Positions 17,969 to 28,045 of a stretch of 64,000 nucleotides of DNA are shown one piece after another. The stretch's first letter is position 1. The number at the start of each line of letters is the position of its first letter. The stretch covers positions 101,984 through 165,983 of the forward strand of contig JAJFLB010000016.1 of assembly GCA_021772915.1 (NCBI GenBank). Reading direction: 5' to 3'. The translations under genes and the position numbers were made by a program. This DNA comes from Gammaproteobacteria bacterium. GTDB taxonomy: Bacteria > Pseudomonadota > Gammaproteobacteria > Xanthomonadales > SZUA-36. The notes under the pieces are model-generated. The model worked only from the letters and a program-made list of their open reading frames with translations. It was not told the DNA's origin and did no database searches.

Positions 17969-19921
17969 GTGTCTGAGCAACAGCCATCACGCAGAGACAG
18001 CGCGCGACTGGATATATTGCGCCAGGAGTTGCTCTCCCCGGTGGTTTCCGTCGATGGCCATGCAGATTTGTTGCAGGGACTAATCAAGAACACAGACTGT
18101 CTGGCCGACCTGGAAAAGATCAAAACCGCGGCAACCCAGACACGCACATTGGTCGCCGCGATGCTGGCTGCGGAAACTGAAAACCTCGCCGAAACTCAAC
18201 GGGACAACCAACGATCCGGATTCAGACACGACTTGAGGAATTCGGTGGGTGCTATTTCAGGTTACTCGGAGATCATCCTCGAGGAACTTGAAGATGCTGA
18301 TGAACTCAGCGAGGACACCCGGGTTTATCTCGACCACCTGCAGACCGATTCCAACAAGTTGCTGGATATGCTCGATACACTCTTTCAGGATGACCACGAA
18401 TCCGGTACAGACTCAGAGTCCGCCCTGGATTTGGACATCCATTCTGTGTTTGACAGTTTTGACCGCTCCGAAAAGGAAGACACCGAAACCATTACCGGGC
18501 GCATCCTGGTGGTAGACGACAACGAAAGTAATCGCAATTTGCTGTCCCACCAATTGCAACAGCAGGGGCACGAAGTCAGTACTGTAGCGTCAGGACGGCA
18601 AGCCCTGGACTTGATACCGGAGTCTGCACCGGACCTGATTCTGCTGGATTTATTCATGCCGGAAATGAATGGGTTCGATGTACTGCGGGAAATGCACCAG
18701 GACGAGGCCTTACGGGCAATTCCGGTCATTGTCATCACTGGATTGAGTGACAGGAGCGCCGCGGCCAAGTGCATTGAAGCGGGAGCCTTCGATATTCTGC
18801 TAAAACCCGTCAACCCGGTTTTGTTAAAGGCTCGTGTAGCCGGCTGCCTGGAACGTAAAGCATGGCATGACAAGGAGCAGGCCTACCAACAGGAACTGGA
18901 AAAAAGTTACACATTTATCCGCAAGGTTTTTGGCAGATATATATCGGACGAGGTGGTCCAGGAGATTCTGGAAGCCGATGATGGCATGCAACTCGGCGGC
19001 GGAAAGCAGCAAATAACCATCATCATGACCGATATCCGAGGCTTCAGCATGCTCAGCCAGGAACTGGATCCACAGGATTGCGTCAAGATGTTGAACAACT
19101 ATTTTGGCGTCATGACGCCGCTTATCCAGAAATATGACGGCGTCATCAATGAATTTCTCGGGGACGCCATCCTGGCCATTTTCGGTGCCCCGGTCGTCAG
19201 CGACGACCACGCCCAACAGGCCGTGGCCTGTGCCATTGAAATGCAGCAGGCCATGGGTGAAGTCAACCGCAATCACCATACCTGGGGTTTGCCTTCAATC
19301 GAAGTGGGTATCGCAGTCAATACCGGTGAGGTGGTGGTAGGTAACATTGGCTCCGAGAACCGATCCAAGTACGGCATCGTTGGTCACCACGTCAACCTGA
19401 CCGCACGAATCGAGTCATTTACCGTCGGTGGACAGGTGATGGTTTCCGAGTACACCGTAGCGGCACTGGGCTCACCGGTAACGGTGGCCACTTCCCTCGA
19501 GGTAGAAGCAAAAGGCATCAAGAATCGTGTCAAAATTCATGAGATTACCGGCATTGGAGCACCTTACAACCTGCGACTTGAACAGGATGAGCAAACCGTC
19601 CTGCAACTACAGCAACCGTTGCCAGTGACCTTCAACCTGCTATCCGGGAAAGCGATTGCAGACGAACAGGTCAACGGTACACTGACGGCCGTAGCCGTCG
19701 ATATCGCACACCTGGAGACAGCATTTGAACTGGAAGTACTCAACAATCTGCGCATGCAACTACCGACTTTCGAGGCTTCGGAAGACGATCAGATTTTCAG
19801 CAAGGTAACCGGTGTTGTTGACGACACACCCGAGCAGAACAAGTACATTATCAAGTTAACATCAGCACCGCTTAGTGCCAGAGATTACATTCGCTCGCTG
19901 GCGGTCCTGCCCCAACAATAA
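17969..19921 (+). CDS. HisKA-like / receiver / class III nucleotide cyclase protein
   Basis: RHDLRNSVGAISGYSEIIL (DHp-like), ILVVDDNESNRNLLSHQL...LILLDLFMPEMNG (REC), ITIIMTDIRGFSMLSQEL...INEFLGDAILAIFGAP...GIVGHHVNLTARIES (cyclase); no HATPase. Confidence 0.88.
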   Translation: MSEQQPSRRDSARLDILRQELLSPVVSVDGHADLLQGLIKNTDCLADLEKIKTAATQTRTLVAAMLAAETENLAETQRDNQRSGFRHDLRNSVGAISGYSEIILEELEDADELSEDTRVYLDHLQTDSNKLLDMLDTLFQDDHESGTDSESALDLDIHSVFDSFDRSEKEDTETITGRILVVDDNESNRNLLSHQLQQQGHEVSTVASGRQALDLIPESAPDLILLDLFMPEMNGFDVLREMHQDEALRAIPVIVITGLSDRSAAAKCIEAGAFDILLKPVNPVLLKARVAGCLERKAWHDKEQAYQQELEKSYTFIRKVFGRYISDEVVQEILEADDGMQLGGGKQQITIIMTDIRGFSMLSQELDPQDCVKMLNNYFGVMTPLIQKYDGVINEFLGDAILAIFGAPVVSDDHAQQAVACAIEMQQAMGEVNRNHHTWGLPSIEVGIAVNTGEVVVGNIGSENRSKYGIVGHHVNLTARIESFTVGGQVMVSEYTVAALGSPVTVATSLEVEAKGIKNRVKIHEITGIGAPYNLRLEQDEQTVLQLQQPLPVTFNLLSGKAIADEQVNGTLTAVAVDIAHLETAFELEVLNNLRMQLPTFEASEDDQIFSKVTGVVDDTPEQNKYIIKLTSAPLSARDYIRSLAVLPQQ

Positions 19922-19932
19922 GGAGGTAAAAC

Positions 19933-20292
19933 ATGGCCAAGATACTCATTGTTGAAGACAACGAAATGAACCGCGACATGCTCAGCCGCAGACTCAAACG
20001 AAAGGGTTTTGAGATTGAAGTTGCGGTTGATGGGCAACAGGGTGTGGAAATGGCATCGGCAACCATGCCTGATGTGGTTTTGATGGATATGAGTCTGCCG
20101 GTGAAAGACGGCTGGACAGCCACCCGCGAACTGAAAGCCAATGAGGCCACAGCGGGTTTGAAAATAATCTCACTGACAGCCCATGCCATGGATGGTGACC
20201 GGCAAAAAGCACTGGCGGCAGGCTGTGATGACTATGACACCAAACCAATTGATTTAAAACGTTTATTGGGAAAAATAAAAGCGCTTCTCTGA
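19933..20292 (+). CDS. single-domain response regulator
   Basis: KILIVEDNEMNRDML...VVLMDMSLPVKDGW...LTAHAM...DTKPID. Confidence 0.93.
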   Translation: MAKILIVEDNEMNRDMLSRRLKRKGFEIEVAVDGQQGVEMASATMPDVVLMDMSLPVKDGWTATRELKANEATAGLKIISLTAHAMDGDRQKALAAGCDDYDTKPIDLKRLLGKIKALL

Positions 20293-20322
20293 CCCGAATA
20301 ACTCACTAAAGCGGATGACAAA

Positions 20323-22596
20323 ATGAATCTGAGTAAACGCATCGCACTGACTTCATCGGTGATCCTGGTTTTTTTCTTTTTTGCCGTGGTGGTATTTCTA
20401 TGGTCCAGCAAGGTCAGTCGTGAGAAGGTCTCCAGTCTGCAATCGGTTATACGTACGCAGTACCTGGTCGGAGATATTTCGCAACAACTGACCGAACTCA
20501 ATACCCGTCTGAAAGTGTATGACACGCTGGCCTCGGCCCAGAGTAAAACCGAGCTCACAGAAGATGAACAGAACAACCTGCTGACCAAGATCGTCAAGAT
20601 CGCCGAGGCCCTGGCGTCACTGCGCGCAATCGCTGGCGACCATGTGACCGTTCAGCTGATCGGTGTGAAAACAGCCGGAGACATTATTACCCAGTGGAGT
20701 GCATTGATCAGTCGCGCAGAGGAGGTTGGACAACCGGTGCAGATTTATTCCATGGTCGCATTCGGCTCAGAATTCGACACTGCCCGAAGTCAGCTCGCTG
20801 AAGATGCCATTTCACTCAGGTCCCAGTCATCTGATCTGAACATGGAAATTGACGAAGTTGAAGCACTGACCTACCGCGTATCACTGGCGGTTTTTGTGAT
20901 CTCGGCCTTGTCTGCACTGATTTTGATTACCTTGCTGATACGGTATACACAAAAGTCACTCTTGGCCCTGCGCCGCGGAACGAGAGAATGGAGCAATGGC
21001 AATCTGACCCACCGTATCGACGTCACCGGCAAAGGTGACCTCAGTGAGTTGGCTACCGCGTTCAACGACATGGCCGAAAAACTGGAAGCTTCCATGCAAC
21101 AGGCACAGGAGGAGAAATTAAGAGCCGATAAGGCCAACCAGGCCAAAAGTGGTTTCCTCGCCAACATGAGTCATGAGCTGAGAACACCCATGAACGCCAT
21201 TCTCGGCTACAGTGAAATGTTGCTGGAGGACATCGACGATGAAGTTGAACTGGATCTGGAAGAGGTTCAATCTGATCTGGGCAAAATCCATGCCGCCGGC
21301 AAACACCTGTTACAACTGATCAATGAAGTGCTGGACCTGTCAAAGGTTGAGTCCGGCAAGATGGGTCTTTACAACGAACAGGTGGATCTGGAGGAACTCG
21401 TCACCGATGTCGTCAGTACCGTTCAACCCCTGGTTGCCAATTACGAAAACACCCTCAAGACGGTTTTTGAACTAGACAATACACAGATTTGCACGGACAT
21501 CACCAAGTTCCGGCAAATCCTGATGAACCTGCTTAGCAACGCGACCAAATTCACCAATAAAGGTACCATTACAGTCGCGGTAAACCGTTTCACGGAGAGT
21601 GAAACTGACACGATCAGCATTGCAATTACAGACACCGGCATCGGCATGACCGCTGAGCAGCTGGAAAAGGTATTCGAAGAATTTACCCAGGCTGACGATT
21701 CAACCACGCGTGAATTTGGTGGCACGGGACTTGGGTTGGCCATCTGCAAGAAATTCGCTGAATTGATGCATGGCCGAATCGAGGTTGAAAGCACCCCCGG
21801 TGAAGGCACCTGTTTCACTTTTGTCGTTCCTGCCCTAGCTGAAGATGACAAATCCGAAGAAAAACCGGAAAGCCAGGTGGAAACCAGCGAACAAGAAGAG
21901 CTTGAGGGACTGGCCACGGTATTGGTAGTGGATGATGACGAAGATTCACTGGAACTCTCAACGCGCATCCTTGCCAAGAATGGTTACTCGGTTATCACAG
22001 CCACCGGTGGTGCCGCCGGGATTGAGTTGGCCCTGGAACATCACCCGGACATCATCGTCCTCGATGTTATCATGCCAGAAATTGACGGATGGCAAGTCCT
22101 TGAAAAGTTACGAGAAAATCAGGAAACTGCCAATATTCCCATTATTATGCAATCCATGCTGAGCGAACGTGAGCTGGGCATGGCACTGGGCGCGGATGAT
22201 TATCTGACCAAACCAGTAGACAAATCCGACCTGCCCAATGCCGTCAGAAAACTACTACCTGACCTGAATTTGGACAAGGGTGTGCTCATTATTGAAGAGG
22301 GCTCGAAACTTTTGGGTTTACTTGAAAAAGCAAGCGGCGATGAGCCCTTTGAAGTTCGACAAACTGCCGATCTTGAACAAGCCAGCCTATGGATGTCGGA
22401 ACGTGAGTTCGACGTAATACTGGTCGGCCGACATTCAGAAATGGATGGCGTTTCCAAATTCATGGAACAGGTTGAAAGTACCGAGGAGCACAGCACTACA
22501 CCCATGTTGCTACTGAATTCCCTACAGCTCAAATCAATGAATACGGATCAGCTACTGAGCTACATCCGCATACACCAAAGCCCCGAGGAGGCATAG
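20323..22596 (+). CDS. hybrid sensor histidine kinase (TM-4HB-HAMP-HisKA-HATPase-REC plus degenerate C-terminal REC)
   Basis: [61 protein letters not shown]...[14 protein letters not shown]. Confidence 0.93.
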   Translation: MNLSKRIALTSSVILVFFFFAVVVFLWSSKVSREKVSSLQSVIRTQYLVGDISQQLTELNTRLKVYDTLASAQSKTELTEDEQNNLLTKIVKIAEALASLRAIAGDHVTVQLIGVKTAGDIITQWSALISRAEEVGQPVQIYSMVAFGSEFDTARSQLAEDAISLRSQSSDLNMEIDEVEALTYRVSLAVFVISALSALILITLLIRYTQKSLLALRRGTREWSNGNLTHRIDVTGKGDLSELATAFNDMAEKLEASMQQAQEEKLRADKANQAKSGFLANMSHELRTPMNAILGYSEMLLEDIDDEVELDLEEVQSDLGKIHAAGKHLLQLINEVLDLSKVESGKMGLYNEQVDLEELVTDVVSTVQPLVANYENTLKTVFELDNTQICTDITKFRQILMNLLSNATKFTNKGTITVAVNRFTESETDTISIAITDTGIGMTAEQLEKVFEEFTQADDSTTREFGGTGLGLAICKKFAELMHGRIEVESTPGEGTCFTFVVPALAEDDKSEEKPESQVETSEQEELEGLATVLVVDDDEDSLELSTRILAKNGYSVITATGGAAGIELALEHHPDIIVLDVIMPEIDGWQVLEKLRENQETANIPIIMQSMLSERELGMALGADDYLTKPVDKSDLPNAVRKLLPDLNLDKGVLIIEEGSKLLGLLEKASGDEPFEVRQTADLEQASLWMSEREFDVILVGRHSEMDGVSKFMEQVESTEEHSTTPMLLLNSLQLKSMNTDQLLSYIRIHQSPEEA

Positions 22597-22630
22597 GGTC
22601 CGAAAACAGACCCCAGGGTAGTGTTAACGT

Positions 22631-23242
22631 CTAATTACCCAGGGTAAGATTTTTCATTCTCTCCAGCGTTGCCGTCAATACCTGCTGTTCTTTAAGCAAA
22701 ACATCACGCTCCGCAAGCAACGCATTGTATTGCCTTTGTCGTTCTGCCGTTTCTGCACTGGTTTTCGATTGCAGTTGCTCATACTCCGATTCTGCACCTA
22801 CTGCCGCTGAAACCGCAGCCATCAACATATCGGTTTCCGAGCTGAATTTCCTGATTTTCCCCGGAATCACGCTGCTGGCAGCTATTAAAGCCATCTTTGC
22901 ATTTTCCAGGCTGTGCCAGCTTTCATCGTTACCCAGGTAGATCAGCGCCTTCCCCAGGTGAGCCTGTCGACGGCGATTTGGGCTTGCAGAGTCATCAGAT
23001 ATTACCGCGTCGAAGCCACTGGCTGCAGCTTTGTAGCTGCCCGCATTAAAAATATCACTGGCACCCGCCAGACCACCGGCGGGTGCCGCCCTTTCGGTAC
23101 TGTCTGCGCCGGGTGATTCACCCGGTGTAGTCGCGCATGCTACAAGACCCGCGCACACCAACATGACCGTTACCAGCCGAAAAACCTGCAACAGACTTGC
23201 AGCTATGCCAGGAGTGTCTGAAGTTATTCTCTTCGTATTCAT
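22631..23242 (-). CDS. putative lipoprotein with repeat/coiled-coil content
   Basis: Lipobox GLVACATT; helical remainder; no family recognised. Confidence 0.65.
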   Translation of the reverse strand: MNTKRITSDTPGIAASLLQVFRLVTVMLVCAGLVACATTPGESPGADSTERAAPAGGLAGASDIFNAGSYKAAASGFDAVISDDSASPNRRRQAHLGKALIYLGNDESWHSLENAKMALIAASSVIPGKIRKFSSETDMLMAAVSAAVGAESEYEQLQSKTSAETAERQRQYNALLAERDVLLKEQQVLTATLERMKNLTLGN

Positions 23243-23412
23243 GATGTTCTCTTATTGGCTGCGACTATGGGGTGAAGTATAAGACAATACCGACAGTTTT
23301 CCAGAGTTCGGTCTGGCACGATCCAGTCACTACCTGAGAGGATAACAAATAGTGTAGTGTATTTCCCATAGACACTGAATAAACACCGGGTCACCCCATT
23401 GGAGAAACTTGT

Positions 23413-24303
23413 TTGAACCTGCTTATTGTTTTTAATCCAAATGCGGCCTACGGCCGTTCGGTCAAAAAGCTGACGGCCATCAAAAAGGTGTTTGTAAACC
23501 TGGGCATCAAAACAGAATTCAAACCCACCACTCATCCGGGTCATGCGAGTGACCTTGTGGCGAAAACAGACTTGTCGGGCTTCGATGGGGTCATCGCCGC
23601 GGGCGGTGACGGAACCGTATTCGAGGTTCTCAATGGTCTTTACCAACACCCGAAACCGACGCGAATTCCCCTGGGGCTGCTACCGATTGGCACTGGCAAT
23701 GCCTTCGCCCGGGATTTGGGGTTGCAGCCTGGGGACTGGTCCGCAGCCATTGACTTGCTGCAACGGGCCCAGATCCGAAAGGTGGATGTTGGTCATGTGG
23801 CCGCGAAAGACTGTGAGTACTACTTTCTTAATATCGTTGGGATGGGTCTTGCGGTAGATGCGGGCTTAACGGCCAAAAAGCTCAAATTCATTGGTAATAC
23901 GGCCTACACCCTGGCCACTCTGTGGCAGACCCTGAAGCTTAAAACCTATCCACTTGAGATAGAAATTGACTCGGTAAAAGTACATAAAAGCGCTTTACTA
24001 TTCACGATATCAAATACACGATTTACTGGCACACATTTTAAGATTGCCCCTGGTGCGGTTATTGACGACGGGCTGCTGGACCTGACACGGGTAGACAAGT
24101 TACCCCGTCACCGGCTGCTTAAACTGTTTCCAACCATCTACGCCGGCAGTCACGTCGAACACGCCGAGGTATCTGTTTACCAGGCCAAGCGTATCAACGT
24201 ACGCGCTCCCACCGGCATGCTCATGGGACCGGATGGTGAATTCCGCGGCACCACACCGGCTGTAATTACCTGCAGACGACAGGACCTGGAGATTTTCGTC
24301 TGA
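23413..24303 (+). CDS. diacylglycerol/lipid kinase family protein
   Basis: NPNAA...IAAGGDGTVFEVLNGL...GLLPIGTGNAFARDLG; TTG start. Confidence 0.9.
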   Translation: MNLLIVFNPNAAYGRSVKKLTAIKKVFVNLGIKTEFKPTTHPGHASDLVAKTDLSGFDGVIAAGGDGTVFEVLNGLYQHPKPTRIPLGLLPIGTGNAFARDLGLQPGDWSAAIDLLQRAQIRKVDVGHVAAKDCEYYFLNIVGMGLAVDAGLTAKKLKFIGNTAYTLATLWQTLKLKTYPLEIEIDSVKVHKSALLFTISNTRFTGTHFKIAPGAVIDDGLLDLTRVDKLPRHRLLKLFPTIYAGSHVEHAEVSVYQAKRINVRAPTGMLMGPDGEFRGTTPAVITCRRQDLEIFV

Positions 24304-24384
24304 GCAATATGCAGTGTACTGTCAGAAATCGCCTATCACATGCTGTTGTTGTGACAGACGTTTTCTCATAATACAGTTTGACCC

Positions 24385-25032
24385 ATGCTGATTTCCGATA
24401 GTCACCAATTTATCTTCGTACGCATGCGCAAAGTCGCCAGCACCAGCCTGCAGGCAATTCTATCTCCTCTTTGTGTTCCAGTACCCAATGGCAGACTTTT
24501 ACACATCAAAAGCCGAGTGCGGCTGGAGTGGGATTATCGTCGCTACGTATTCCGCACCCACGAGGACATTCTGGCAGCCAGACACCGCATGCCTAAGGAG
24601 AAATTTAACCGGTACTTCAAATTTGCTTTTGTGCGCAACCCCTGGGACCGACTGGTTTCCGAGTATGAGTTTATCCTTAGCCGGCCAGAACATGGACGCC
24701 ACAAGCGGGTCAGACGACTGGGCAGCTTCAAAGCTTTTATACGCATGCAAATTCCACGACCTGATGCCTACCAGCTCAACATGCTGTGTGACAGACGTGG
24801 TCAGCTGTTGATGGATTTTGTTGGCAAGTTGGAGAACCTGCGTGGGACGTCACCCAACGACTGGCAATTCGTTTGTGATCGGATAGACATTGACCACCAG
24901 CATTTGCCCCGCAAAAATATAATGCCACCCAGGCACTATCAGGATTACTACGACCAAAACAGTGTACAACTGGTAGCCAAACACTGGGCCAGGGAAATCG
25001 ACCTGTTTGAGTACGCGTTTGATCATAAATAA
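24385..25032 (+). CDS. sulfotransferase family protein
   Basis: IFVRMRKVASTSLQAIL (PAPS 5'-loop-like), FAFVRNPWDRLVSEYEF. Confidence 0.87.
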   Translation: MLISDSHQFIFVRMRKVASTSLQAILSPLCVPVPNGRLLHIKSRVRLEWDYRRYVFRTHEDILAARHRMPKEKFNRYFKFAFVRNPWDRLVSEYEFILSRPEHGRHKRVRRLGSFKAFIRMQIPRPDAYQLNMLCDRRGQLLMDFVGKLENLRGTSPNDWQFVCDRIDIDHQHLPRKNIMPPRHYQDYYDQNSVQLVAKHWAREIDLFEYAFDHK

Positions 25033-25066
25033 TTCCCTTCTAGTGGCGCCGTGCCGGTAAGGACAG

Positions 25067-25095
25067 GTAGGACCGACGAGCTTACTCGTCGGGAA
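25067..25095 (+). repeat. REP hairpin 8
   Basis: GTAGGACCGACGAGCTTACTCGTCGGGAA. Confidence 0.92.
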
Positions 25096-25153
25096 TCTAT
25101 CAGCTTCGAATAAAACACCGGCAGAACCAGGTGGTGGTTCTATGGGGATGGGG

Positions 25154-25182
25154 TTCCCGATGAGCTTGCTCATCGGTCCTAC
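25154..25182 (-). repeat. REP hairpin 9, inverted mate of REP 8
   Basis: Reverse complement GTAGGACCGATGAGCAAGCTCATCGGGAA; foot extended by two 9-nt units to 25200. Confidence 0.92.
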
Positions 25183-25196
25183 GGGTCCTGCAGGTC

Positions 25197-26780
25197 CTAC
25201 CAGGCATGGGCATTTGCAGCTTGCCAGTCGGGCTTCCAATTGTCCGGCAACCCGGCATCCGTCAACAAACAGCCTTCCCCGATTGTCGGATACATTTCTG
25301 CATAGTGCTTGACAACGGTGCCGCCAACCCGGTGAAGAATGTGCTGTGGGCCAAGCGCTTCGAGTTTCTCAAGCCCGGCAGCAGCGAGCACTTCCAGGAG
25401 GTTCTCTATCATGGCTTTATGGTAGTTGAAGACCCGCTTACCCTTGTCTTCGATGTCCAATGCCCTGTAGCGTGCCGGGTCCTGGGTGGCAATACCCGTG
25501 GGACACATGTCGGTATTGCAACTGCGTGATTGAATACAACCCAGTGCAAACATCATGGCGCGTGCAGAGTTGACGGTATCCGCACCCAATGCCAACAACC
25601 TGATGACGTGAAAAGCAGAAAACGCCTTGCCGGCCGCTATCAGGCGAACATTCCGGCGCAGGCCAATCCCCGTCAACGCACGATTGACGAAAACCAGGGC
25701 GTCACGCAAGGGTGTTCCAACTGAATTGGTTAGCTCAACGGGTGCCGCCCCGGTGCCCCCTTCCGAGCCATCAATGGTAATGAAATCAGGTGTAATGCCG
25801 GTTTCCAACATGGCTTTACAAATCGCCAGGAATTCCGCCCTCCTGCCAATGCACAACTTGAAACCAACCGGCTTGCCACCCGACAACTCACGCAAGCGAG
25901 CCACGAACCGGAGCAATCCAACAGGCGTGTCAAACGCACTGTGCGCGGGTGGAGAAACCACGTCCTGACCCATCGGCACATTCCGGATGGTGGCGATTTC
26001 CGAACTCAGCTTGGCCGCAGGCAGTATGCCGCCATGCCCAGGCTTGGCGCCTTGAGACAACTTGATTTCGATCATTTTCACCACCGGCAGACAAGCCGTA
26101 TCCGCGAACTTGCCGGCGTCAAACGCACCGTCTTCACTACGACAGCCAAAATAGCCCGTGCCCACCTGCCAGATGATGTCAGCGCCATGCTCCAGATGGT
26201 AAGGACTCAGTCCTCCTTCACCGGTGTTGTGCGCAAAGCCACCCATTTTCGCACCCTTGTTCAAGGCCAGAATGGCATGCTTACTCAAGGCACCAAAACT
26301 CATGGCGGATATGTTCAACGGCGAGGCCGCATATGGCTTTGCACAGGATCCTTCGCCAAACATGACCCGCGGATTGTGGTCGGTGATCCGGGCAGGTGTC
26401 AGTGAATGCTCCATCCATTCACAACCATCACGATAGACGTCGAATATCGTGCCGAAAGGCCGCGTATCCCGTACCCCTTTCGCGCGTTGATAGATCAGGG
26501 AACGAAACTCGCGCTCGACCGGTCTGCCATCGACGTCTGACTCAACAAAATACTGTTGAATTTCCCTACGCACAGACTCAAACATGTAACGGAAATGGCC
26601 AATGACCGGATACAGACGCAGCACGGTGTGCCGGCGCTGAAGCATGTCGTAAACCCCCAGCGCGATAACCAAAGTCACAGGTACAAAAAGCCATTGAGCC
26701 CCGGACCAGTAGACCGACCAGGCAGAGAGCAGCAGTACCACTGCAACACTCAGTAAGATGAATCCTTGTTTTACAGACAT
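25197..26780 (-). CDS. FMN-binding glutamate synthase family protein
   Basis: MSFGALSKHAILALNKGAKMGGFAHNTGEGGLSPYH, GQGAKPGHGG-type motif, TIDGSEGGTGAAP. Confidence 0.93.
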   Translation of the reverse strand: MSVKQGFILLSVAVVLLLSAWSVYWSGAQWLFVPVTLVIALGVYDMLQRRHTVLRLYPVIGHFRYMFESVRREIQQYFVESDVDGRPVEREFRSLIYQRAKGVRDTRPFGTIFDVYRDGCEWMEHSLTPARITDHNPRVMFGEGSCAKPYAASPLNISAMSFGALSKHAILALNKGAKMGGFAHNTGEGGLSPYHLEHGADIIWQVGTGYFGCRSEDGAFDAGKFADTACLPVVKMIEIKLSQGAKPGHGGILPAAKLSSEIATIRNVPMGQDVVSPPAHSAFDTPVGLLRFVARLRELSGGKPVGFKLCIGRRAEFLAICKAMLETGITPDFITIDGSEGGTGAAPVELTNSVGTPLRDALVFVNRALTGIGLRRNVRLIAAGKAFSAFHVIRLLALGADTVNSARAMMFALGCIQSRSCNTDMCPTGIATQDPARYRALDIEDKGKRVFNYHKAMIENLLEVLAAAGLEKLEALGPQHILHRVGGTVVKHYAEMYPTIGEGCLLTDAGLPDNWKPDWQAANAHAW

Positions 26781-26954
26781 GGCGCTTCACTCCCGTGTAA
26801 TCTGCGACAGGTTAAAACCCGCGTCAGAACAGAACCAACTCCTGGACAAGATCGTGGTTCCAGACCATTCCTTACAGTGGATTACGCACTTTCTACCGTC
26901 GGTTGGGTTAAAATCACCTGGCAAGAACATAACACACAATCACGGGCAAAAAAG

Positions 26955-28025
26955 ATGTCGAATTACGCCGCCATTACCGGTTGGGGAAAGTGTCTCCCCC
27001 CAACGGTTTTGACTAATGACCAGATAGCCACTGTCATTGATACTTCAGATGAGTGGATAAGAACACGTAGCGGCATCAGTGAGCGAAGGGTCTCCCATGT
27101 ACCTGGAAGTGACCTCGCGACCGTGGCCGGGAAACGCGCGCTGGCCGCAGCCGGTGTCGATGCACAAGACCTGGATCTGCTGATTGTTGCGACCTGTACA
27201 CCCGATACGGTTATTCCCAGTACAGCCGCCCATGTGCAACGTAAAACGGGTGCACGCAATGCCGCTGTATTTGACCTCAACGCCGGATGTAGCGGTTTTT
27301 TATACAGTCTGACAGTGGCCACTTCCATGATCCGCTCCGGCGTCTACAAAAAGGCCCTTGTAATCGGTTCTGAACGCATCACCTGGTTTTTGAACTGGTC
27401 CATGCGTGACACCGCCGTGTTGTTCGGCGATGGCGCTGGTGCGGTGGTGGTGGAGCCATCTGCGGAAAAGTCCGGTCTGTTGTTTTCACACCTGGCTTGT
27501 GAGGGCGATGCCGCCGAAATACTGCAGATCCCGAATTTTGGTACGGCTGGGAATCGGTTTGTGGATGATTATGGCATCTTCAATGTTCAGTTTGACGGCC
27601 GCGAAATTTTCCGCCGGGCTGTGAAAGGAATGGCCCTTGAGACCAGAATCGTACTGGGCGAATTGGGCTTGAGCGATGATGATATTGATATGATCATCCC
27701 CCATCAGGCGAACCAACGTATTATCGAATCACTGGCAAAGCACCTGTCGGTCGACATGGCGAAGGTTGAAATGAATATTCAACGCTACGGCAACACTTCG
27801 GCAGCATCAATTCCGGTAGCGATGGTCGAGGCGTTGGAGGCAGGACGTATTAACCCGGGTGACAATTTGCTACTCGCCGCTTTCGGCGCAGGACTGACAC
27901 GTGCTGCCGGCTTGATTCACTGGGGCGAACGAACAACCCCACTGGGCATTAGCGAGGCCGAATTACCGGCCTGCAAACAAACGGCATTGGAAATCCTCCG
28001 CGAAGCCATTGAACACACACAGTGA
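26955..28025 (+). CDS. fabH: beta-ketoacyl-ACP synthase III
   Basis: Cys/His/Asn triad motifs present: DLNAGCSGFLYSL, IIPHQANQRII, RYGNTSAASIP. ATG at 26955 preferred over ORF start 26766. Confidence 0.9.
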   Translation: MSNYAAITGWGKCLPPTVLTNDQIATVIDTSDEWIRTRSGISERRVSHVPGSDLATVAGKRALAAAGVDAQDLDLLIVATCTPDTVIPSTAAHVQRKTGARNAAVFDLNAGCSGFLYSLTVATSMIRSGVYKKALVIGSERITWFLNWSMRDTAVLFGDGAGAVVVEPSAEKSGLLFSHLACEGDAAEILQIPNFGTAGNRFVDDYGIFNVQFDGREIFRRAVKGMALETRIVLGELGLSDDDIDMIIPHQANQRIIESLAKHLSVDMAKVEMNIQRYGNTSAASIPVAMVEALEAGRINPGDNLLLAAFGAGLTRAAGLIHWGERTTPLGISEAELPACKQTALEILREAIEHTQ

Positions 28026-28045
28026 TTGAGTAACGGCGTAACTGG

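Noticed and set aside
22596-22613. Hairpin GGGTCCGAAAACAGACCC between convergent genes as terminator
   Set aside because: Short stem with a mismatch and no T-tract; insufficient support.
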